A stretch of 64,000 bases of DNA from Firmicutes bacterium OM04-13BH. Lineage in GTDB: Bacteria > Bacillota > Clostridia > Lachnospirales > Lachnospiraceae. A program made the translations under genes and the position numbers. This document shows, piece by piece, positions 59,352-64,000 of this stretch. Every line of letters begins with the position of its first letter. Positions within the stretch are counted from its first letter, which is position 1. The notes beneath the pieces are model-generated. The model saw nothing but the letters and a program-made list of their open reading frames with translations, did no database searches and was not told where the DNA came from. The stretch lies in the NCBI GenBank assembly GCA_003481745.1, contig QULP01000012.1:36799-100798 (forward strand). Reading direction: 5' to 3'.

Positions 59352-59675
59352 ATGGAATTAAGATTTGTCGTACCAAACATGGAAAAGACATTCGGAAACT
59401 TGGAGTTTGCCGGAGAAAACACTACGGAACAGCAGAGAATCAATGGGCGTATGGCTGTCATTAACAGGAGCTACAACCTGTATTCCGATGTACAGAGAGC
59501 AGATGATGTAGTTGTGACACTTCCTGCCAAAGCTGGCGAAAAACATTTCTTGCCGGAGCAGAAAGTAAAACTTATCAATCCACGTATTACTACCGATGGT
59601 TATAAAATCGGGGAACGTGGATTTGTAAATTACATCTTACTTGCAGACGATATGTTACCAGCAGAAAATAAATAA
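59352..59675 (+). CDS. Tn916 Orf23-like / HelP family protein (DUF961)
   Basis: A 107-aa DUF961 (YdcP) protein: MELRFVVPNMEKTFGNLEFAG, then LPEQKVKLINPRI and ADDMLP. In ICEBs1 the homolog HelP is a helicase processivity factor that helps PcrA unwind the nicked element, and Tn916 Orf23 and Orf22 are its relatives (family knowledge). It starts the conserved transfer operon of the ICE. The second homolog follows 15 bp later. Confidence 0.9.
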   Translation: MELRFVVPNMEKTFGNLEFAGENTTEQQRINGRMAVINRSYNLYSDVQRADDVVVTLPAKAGEKHFLPEQKVKLINPRITTDGYKIGERGFVNYILLADDMLPAENK

Positions 59676-59690
59676 GGGGGTATTTAGATT

Positions 59691-60074
59691 ATGAGATTAG
59701 CAAATGGAATCGTCATTGATAAAGAAAAGACTTTCGGAGTGTTGAAGTTCTCCGCATTACGCCGTGAAGTTCATGTACAGAATGAAGATGGCTCGGTCAG
59801 TGAGGAAATCAAAGAACGTACCTACGATTTGAAGTGCAACACACAGGGACGTATGATACAGGTGTCAGTTCCGGCGACTATTCCGTTAAAGGATTATGAT
59901 TATAATGCCGAAGTGGAACTTATCAATCCTGTTGCGGATACAGTGGCAAATGCGAATTATCGTGGTGCAGATGTGGACTGGTATGTAAAGGCAGATGATA
60001 TTGTTTTGAAAAATAAAGGCACTCATGCCGGAAATCCACAGAACAATGTTTCACAGCAACCGCCGAAGAAATAA
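59691..60074 (+). CDS. Tn916 Orf22-like / HelP family protein (DUF961)
   Basis: A 127-aa second DUF961 protein, with IDKEKTFGVLKF at the N-terminus and NAEVELINPVADTVANANYRGADVDWYVKADDIVLK toward the end. The two DUF961 genes side by side are diagnostic of Tn916-type elements. The last about 15 residues are a polar tail (NPQNNVSQQPPKK). It should act with the relaxase and host helicase in rolling-circle replication and transfer of the ICE. Confidence 0.9.
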   Translation: MRLANGIVIDKEKTFGVLKFSALRREVHVQNEDGSVSEEIKERTYDLKCNTQGRMIQVSVPATIPLKDYDYNAEVELINPVADTVANANYRGADVDWYVKADDIVLKNKGTHAGNPQNNVSQQPPKK

Positions 60075-60166
60075 GTTTGTAACTAATGGATTTTCATTGT
60101 ATTGTTCAAATGGGGGTGATATAATATAAAAAAATCAAATCGGAGTTTGAAGCGGAGGTATGTATT

Positions 60167-60502
60167 ATGAATATAGGATTTTGGTCGTGTATAATTTTGG
60201 TAATACCATTTCTGATTATAGGTGTTTTATTTGCGATTTTTAAGGCAAAAGCAGCAAAATTTGTTTCAGGATTTAATTCATTTTCTAAAGAAGAACAGGC
60301 ATTGTATGATAAAGCTCATATCTCTCGTGATATAAGAAATCAGTGCTTTATGTGGGCTATTATAATGTTGGCAGGAGCATTATTATCCTGCTTTTTAACC
60401 CCATATATAGCTATACCAACCTATATTATTTGGTTAGTTCTGTTTTTTAGAGAAGTCCACTTTGATAATCATAAAGCGTTTGAAAAATATTTATTAAAGT
60501 AA
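60167..60502 (+). CDS. Small membrane protein, DUF3784-like
   Basis: A 111-aa protein with an N-terminal helix (about 5-27) and two further hydrophobic segments (about 65-95). The loop FSKEEQALYDKAHISRDIRN resembles DUF3784. Function unknown. Together with the next gene it is inserted between orf22 and orf21, where Tn916 has no extra genes, so it is ICE cargo. Its DNA is A/T-rich compared with the transfer genes. RBS GGAGG. Confidence 0.7.
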   Translation: MNIGFWSCIILVIPFLIIGVLFAIFKAKAAKFVSGFNSFSKEEQALYDKAHISRDIRNQCFMWAIIMLAGALLSCFLTPYIAIPTYIIWLVLFFREVHFDNHKAFEKYLLK

Positions 60503-60568
60503 ATTCCAGTTTTATAAGTTAGCTTATATGTTCCAAACAATTAAACCAACATTTAAGGAGATGGGAAA

Positions 60569-60964
60569 ATGAATTTTACCGATGAAAAAGATTACATCAT
60601 GCGAATGATAAAAGAAATGGTAAGAGTATTATTTTCATTAGCCTTTGGGAAAAAGTATGTTTCTGTTGAACTTGAAAAAGAAAACAAGTATGAAGTATCG
60701 GGAAAAAATTTGAAAAATTTTCTTAATATGATTGATTTAGGACAGATTAACGAAGCAGAGAACATACTTTTAGATAGCATTGACTATACAAACAAAAACG
60801 AAGTAATGGCGGTGGCTCTTTTTTATCAGTACCTTAGTGAAAAAGATAATCAGTTTTTGGAAAACAACAATTATACAAAAGAAGAAGTGCTTTCTGGTTT
60901 CAAACAATTACTTATGAAATCGGGATATAGCGATTTGCTTTATTTGCTCAAATATGATGAGTAA
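60569..60964 (+). CDS. Hypothetical protein, DUF6483-like
   Basis: A 131-aa soluble helical protein. The start MNFTDEKDYIMRMIKEMVRVLFSLAFGKKY is typical of a DUF6483-type family as I recall it. A TPR-like helical part follows (MIDLGQINEAENILLDSID, VMAVALFYQYLSEKD). Function unknown. It is the second cargo gene between orf22 and orf21, with A/T-rich codons like its neighbour and unlike the transfer genes. RBS AAGGAGATGGG. Confidence 0.65.
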   Translation: MNFTDEKDYIMRMIKEMVRVLFSLAFGKKYVSVELEKENKYEVSGKNLKNFLNMIDLGQINEAENILLDSIDYTNKNEVMAVALFYQYLSEKDNQFLENNNYTKEEVLSGFKQLLMKSGYSDLLYLLKYDE

Positions 60965-61067
60965 TACAGAATTAAAAAATCAGCCTTTATAATTTTATAT
61001 TTATATTCACAAAGCAGTTAGTCTACATGATTAACTGCTTTTCTTACGTCCAAAGAAAGGAGTTTAT

Positions 61068-62459
61068 ATGAAAGTATGGAAAAACTCTAAAGGTAACAGG
61101 ATTCGTGCCAGTGACAAATCACTGGTCTATCATTTCTGTATCGGCTGGTTGTTGCTCCTGTTCGTTGCGGTATTCCTGCTACTGAACCTGCGACAGCTCC
61201 TTGTTACCGACTGGAAAGATTTTAACCTGCTCCATGCCGGAATCACATGGACTGCCTACAATTCCATTACGGTTCTGATAGCGACTGGTGTTTGTGCATT
61301 GGTCGTTTTTCTCTACTATCGTTACGGATATGACCGTATCAAGCGGTTGTTACACCGACAAAAACTGGCTCGTATGGTGCTGGAAAATAAATGGTATGAA
61401 GCGGAAAACACCAAAGACAGCGGTTTTTTCACTGACCTGCAAAGCAGATCAAGAGAAAAAATCGTGTGGTTTCCGAAAATCTATTATCAGATGGACAATG
61501 GATTGTTGCATATTTTGTGTGAAATCACAATGGGAAAATATCAAGAACAGCTCCTGTCCTTAGAGGATAAGCTGGAATCGGGGCTGTACTGTGAACTTAC
61601 TGACAAAACACTGCATGACGGATACATCGAATACACCCTGCTCTATGATATGATAGCGAACCGTATTTCGATTGATGAAGTGATTGCCGAAAATGGTGGT
61701 CTGCGGTTAATGAAAAATTTGGTGTGGGAATACGATTCACTTCCCCATGCCCTTATCTGCGGTGGTACAGGTGGTGGAAAGACATATTTTCTATTGACCA
61801 TCATTGAAGCCCTGCTTAGAACCAATGCGGATTTATACATTCTTGACCCGAAGAACGCTGACCTTGCAGACTTGGGAACGGTCATGGGAAATGTCTACCA
61901 CACGAAAGACGATATGATTGATTGCGTCAATGCCTTTTATGAGGGCATGGTACGGCGAAGTGAGGAAATGAAACTGCACCCGAACTACCGTACAGGGGAA
62001 AACTATGCCTATCTGGGGCTTGCTCCACAGTTCCTTATCTTTGATGAATACGTGGCTTTCCTAGAAATGCTCACGACAAAAGAAAGTACCGCCCTGTTAA
62101 GCCAGCTAAAGAAAATCGTCATGCTCGGCAGACAGGCTGGATACTTTCTGATTGTGGCTTGTCAGCGTCCAGACGCAAAGTATTTCGGGGACGGTATCAG
62201 AGATAACTTTAACTTCCGTGTGGGGCTTGGTCGCATGAGCGAACTTGGCTACGGTATGCTCTTTGGAAGTGATGTGAAAAAACAGTTTTTCCAGAAGCGA
62301 ATCAAAGGGCGTGGATACTGTGATGTGGGAACAAGCGTCATATCGGAATTTTACACTCCCCTTGTACCCAAAGGCTATGATTTCTTAGGTACGATTGGGG
62401 AACTTGCAGAAAGGAGAACAGAAAAAAAGGCTCTGGAACAATCCGAAGCCTTACTTTAA
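61068..62459 (+). CDS. FtsK/SpoIIIE-type conjugation coupling ATPase (Tn916 Orf21/ConQ-like)
   Basis: A 463-aa ATPase with two N-terminal transmembrane helices (about 25-45 and 65-87) and a hexameric motor domain. Walker A is GGTGGGKT (about residues 230-237) and Walker B is FLIFDEY; a GRQAGYF segment follows as sensor. It links the relaxase-bound DNA strand to the mating channel. Location next to oriT and the relaxase gene matches Tn916 and ICEBs1. RBS AAAGGAG precedes the ATG. Its 3' end overlaps a convergent XRE gene by 9 nt. Confidence 0.95.
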   Translation: MKVWKNSKGNRIRASDKSLVYHFCIGWLLLLFVAVFLLLNLRQLLVTDWKDFNLLHAGITWTAYNSITVLIATGVCALVVFLYYRYGYDRIKRLLHRQKLARMVLENKWYEAENTKDSGFFTDLQSRSREKIVWFPKIYYQMDNGLLHILCEITMGKYQEQLLSLEDKLESGLYCELTDKTLHDGYIEYTLLYDMIANRISIDEVIAENGGLRLMKNLVWEYDSLPHALICGGTGGGKTYFLLTIIEALLRTNADLYILDPKNADLADLGTVMGNVYHTKDDMIDCVNAFYEGMVRRSEEMKLHPNYRTGENYAYLGLAPQFLIFDEYVAFLEMLTTKESTALLSQLKKIVMLGRQAGYFLIVACQRPDAKYFGDGIRDNFNFRVGLGRMSELGYGMLFGSDVKKQFFQKRIKGRGYCDVGTSVISEFYTPLVPKGYDFLGTIGELAERRTEKKALEQSEALL

Positions 62460-62651
62460 TTTCAAGATGTCATTAGGTGTGCAGTCCAAATATTCACACA
62501 ACTTTGCTAAGATGGAGAAGTCGATTCTGGTTACTTTATTTTTGCAGTAGTTGTTAAGCTGTGTTCTCTGTAAATTACAGGCTTCACAGACTTTGTTTTT
62601 ACTGATATTCTTTTCTTTGAGAAGATTTTCTAAATCCATGTACACTGTCAT
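62451..62651 (-). CDS. XRE-family small helix-turn-helix regulator
   Basis: A 66-aa Cro/CI-type DNA-binding protein: ISKNKVCEACNLQRTQLNNYCKN is the helix-turn-helix and IDFSILAKLCEYLDCTPNDILKLK the dimer side. It is encoded antisense to the direction of transfer and overlaps the end of orf21 by 9 nt. GAGGT lies about 9 bp before the ATG at 62651. A perfect operator-like palindrome sits between it and the next gene, so it likely controls that promoter and perhaps its own. Confidence 0.88.
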   Translation of the reverse strand: MTVYMDLENLLKEKNISKNKVCEACNLQRTQLNNYCKNKVTRIDFSILAKLCEYLDCTPNDILKLK

Positions 62652-62718
62652 TTTTGTTTACCTCGTCTTTTAATCAAATTATAAATATAGCTGTATTGAA
62701 AAATAAGCTGTTTTGCTC

Positions 62719-62744
62719 TACACTTGTACTGTAATACAGGTGTA
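62719..62744 (+). promoter_or_regulatory. Operator-like palindrome beside the XRE gene
   Basis: TACACTTGTA (62719-62728) and TACAGGTGTA (62735-62744) are inverted copies with 9 of 10 matches, separated by 6 bp. The site is 15 bp before the coding start of the membrane protein gene and lies in the divergent region next to the XRE gene. Confidence 0.6.
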
Positions 62745-62758
62745 CGGAGGAAATTAAA

Positions 62759-63172
62759 ATGATAAGAAAACGGACAGTAATTATAGCAATCACTATACTT
62801 CTGCTCTTGGCAGGAAGCCTGTCTTACCTGCAATGGGGACGGCAGATGGACGTATCTTCTTCGTCCGGCTCTGGCTCTGATAACCATTATGAGCTACGGG
62901 TATCGGTCATACTCAACACTCTGGTCGTGACCGATCAACAGAAATGTGCGGAACAGATATTTGAAAAATGCAGGGACAATTCTTTTCACAGTGTCAGTTT
63001 TAGTTATGATATTCAGATTCCCCATGCACTTTCTGTTACGGTCTACAAGAAGCAGAAAGACGCTGAATCCGGCAACTCGGCATTTCGCTTTTTCTATCAG
63101 CAGGAAAACCAGATAGACGGTTCATACAATATTGTGGACAATCCAGAAAAATTTACTCTGGAAATGGAATGA
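62759..63172 (+). CDS. ICE-encoded membrane-anchored hypothetical protein
   Basis: A 137-aa protein with an N-terminal membrane helix (about 6-24) and an outside domain (Ser/Gly linker at about 33-40, then HYELRVSVILNTLVVTDQQKC). I do not recognise the family. It could be a small lipoprotein-like or entry-exclusion-type component, but no motif shows this. It lies between the coupling ATPase and oriT, where Tn916 has no such gene. RBS GGAGGAAA. Confidence 0.65.
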   Translation: MIRKRTVIIAITILLLLAGSLSYLQWGRQMDVSSSSGSGSDNHYELRVSVILNTLVVTDQQKCAEQIFEKCRDNSFHSVSFSYDIQIPHALSVTVYKKQKDAESGNSAFRFFYQQENQIDGSYNIVDNPEKFTLEME

Positions 63173-63229
63173 TTGCACACATAAGGCAGGACGGACAGGT
63201 GGCGTGCGGAGCGAAAGCCACAGGTACGG

Positions 63230-63310
63230 ACTAGCCTTGCTGGTGTGGCGGTAGCCACGCCAGCATATATCAAGCCCCTCGGTATCTAACAGAGGGGCAC
63301 AAATCACAAG
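63230..63310 (+). other. Origin of transfer (oriT) of the ICE
   Basis: GCCCCTC (63274-63280) and GAGGGGC (63292-63298) are a perfect inverted repeat around GGTATCTAACA. This matches the Tn916/ICEBs1 oriT layout, where a C-run, xxxCTAACA and G-run hold the nick site. A second hairpin GCTGGTGTGGC/GCCACGCCAGC lies just before (63239-63264). The position between orf21 and orf20 is the expected one. Confidence 0.85.
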
Positions 63311-63373
63311 GAAACATACACAAAAGTTACCGATTCTTGGCTAAAATCAAGCGTTTGGTAGCTTTTTTTACTG

Positions 63374-63407
63374 CTGTGACATCTGATAAAAAATGTCACA
63401 GTTTTTT
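63374..63407 (+). terminator. Terminator-like hairpin before the relaxase gene
   Basis: CTGTGACAT (63374-63382) and ATGTCACAG (63393-63401) form a perfect 9-bp stem followed by TTTTTT. The first in-frame ATG of the relaxase lies inside its 3' arm. The hairpin may limit read-through into the relaxase gene. Confidence 0.8.
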
Positions 63408-64000
63408 CGTAAAGGGGGTATCGCACTGAATGATACAGAGTGGATACAGGATTTTGCAGACAGACGTTTGCAGTACGGTGTATCCCAGACGAAACTTGCG
63501 GTCATGGCTGGAATCAGCCGTGAACATTTAAGCCGTATCGAATCCGGCAAGGTGGCGGTCACAGAAGAAATGAAAGCAAAACTACTGGAAGCTCTGGAAA
63601 AATTCAATCCAGAAGCACCGCTTACCATGCTGTTTGATTATGTGAGGATACGGTTTCCGACACTGGATATTGGACACATCATCAAAGATATTTTACAGCT
63701 CAATATTCAGTACATGATACATGAGGACTTCGGGCATTACAGTTATACAGAACACTACTACATCGGAGATATTTTCGTATATACTTCTCCCGATGAAGAA
63801 AAAGGTGTCCTGCTGGAACTGAAAGGAAAAGGCTGTCGCCAGTTTGAAAGTTATCTGCTGGCACAGGAACGGAGCTGGTATGATTTCCTTATGGACGCTC
63901 TGGTGGACGGTGGTGTGATGAAACGCCTTGACCTTGCCATCAATGACCATACGGGAATGTTAGATATTCCAGAACTGACCGAAAAATGCCGGAATGAGGA
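63393..64000 (+). CDS. Relaxase/replication initiator (Tn916 Orf20/NicK-like, Rep_trans), 3' end beyond window
   Basis: The frame is open to the window end (about 200 aa seen; the family has about 330-400). The N-terminus has an XRE-type helix-turn-helix (YGVSQTKLAVMAGISREHLSRIESGK), then the rolling-circle initiator region (FDYVRIRFPTLD, LLELKGKGCRQFE, RLDLAINDHTGMLDIPEL). It nicks oriT and starts both transfer and replication. The start is uncertain: ATG 63393 lies in a terminator hairpin without a ribosome site. CTG 63426 (LNDTEWIQ) has AAAGGGGG 8 bp upstream and would be a rare CTG start. Confidence 0.9.
   Translation, partial: MSQFFRKGGIALNDTEWIQDFADRRLQYGVSQTKLAVMAGISREHLSRIESGKVAVTEEMKAKLLEALEKFNPEAPLTMLFDYVRIRFPTLDIGHIIKDILQLNIQYMIHEDFGHYSYTEHYYIGDIFVYTSPDEEKGVLLELKGKGCRQFESYLLAQERSWYDFLMDALVDGGVMKRLDLAINDHTGMLDIPELTEKCRNE

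Larger units (their letters stand above)
55860..64000 (+). mobile_element. Left part of a Tn916-family integrative conjugative element
   Basis: The order of two Orf23/Orf22-type proteins, Orf21-type FtsK ATPase, oriT and Orf20-type relaxase is the conjugation and replication module of Tn916/ICEBs1 relatives. It carries a surface adhesin at the left end and small cargo genes. Base composition is richer in G and C than the core genes to the left. Integrase, the mating channel and the right end are beyond the window. The start coordinate is approximate. Confidence 0.85.

Overview
The window is chromosomal DNA from a low-GC Gram-positive anaerobe, most likely a gut Lachnospiraceae or related Clostridia. 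This rests on A/T-rich codon use, strong AGGAGG ribosome sites, PcsB-like NlpC/P60 proteins, an msm/alpha-galactosidase locus, a Clostridia-type polyamine operon and a Tn916-family conjugative element. No rRNA, tRNA or CRISPR array was seen.

1-14.4 kb is a compact plus-strand island of signalling, chaperone and cell-wall genes. It holds the C-terminal part of a NACHT/STAND-like TPR protein, an unrecognised 501-aa protein, a Ser/Thr kinase, a metallophosphoesterase, a membrane-anchored degenerate FHA protein, a SEDS (FtsW/RodA) protein, a class B PBP, a P-loop GTPase, a GAP1-like partner, a GrpE-like protein, a short Hsp70 and a transglutaminase-like protein. It recalls the actinobacterial pknB-pbpA-rodA-fha locus joined to an NTPase/chaperone module, and is the best candidate here for an undescribed system. 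Two families of structured intergenic repeats punctuate it. One family has a second copy in the polyamine operon at 33.3 kb.

14.5-28 kb holds a PsiE-like membrane protein, tandem secreted NlpC/P60 paralogs, a GH31 glycosidase, a sugar O-acetyltransferase, a TPP-riboswitch-controlled thiW-thiM pair, an iron-type alcohol dehydrogenase, a SulP permease with an odd C-terminal tail and a MATE exporter. 28.0-28.4 kb looks like a free-standing structured RNA with its own promoter and terminator.

28.4-35.5 kb is a polyamine operon: arginine to agmatine, N-carbamoylputrescine and putrescine (speA, aguA, aguB), then spermidine by the carboxyspermidine route (dehydrogenase, nspC), plus a SpeE homolog. 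35.5-41.8 kb is an AraC-regulated alpha-galactoside uptake and hydrolysis locus without its own ATPase. 41.8-45.7 kb is ribDEBAH behind an FMN riboswitch. 45.7-50.7 kb holds small hypothetical genes, an AEC transporter, a nitroreductase and a MarR-MATE pair.

50.7-54.8 kb is a LytTR two-component system next to a divergent operon of a non-phosphorylatable pseudo-receiver and a GAF-GGDEF diguanylate cyclase. A pair of direct repeats sits just upstream of that operon's promoter. 54.9-55.6 kb is decayed mobile DNA: a replication-initiator stub fused to a truncated DUF3990 gene, with an intact DUF3791 partner. From about 55.9 kb to the window end runs the left part of a Tn916-family ICE: a VaFE surface adhesin, two Orf23/Orf22 (HelP-like) proteins, two small cargo genes, the Orf21 coupling ATPase, an XRE regulator, oriT and the start of the Orf20 relaxase. 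Integrase and the other end lie outside the window.
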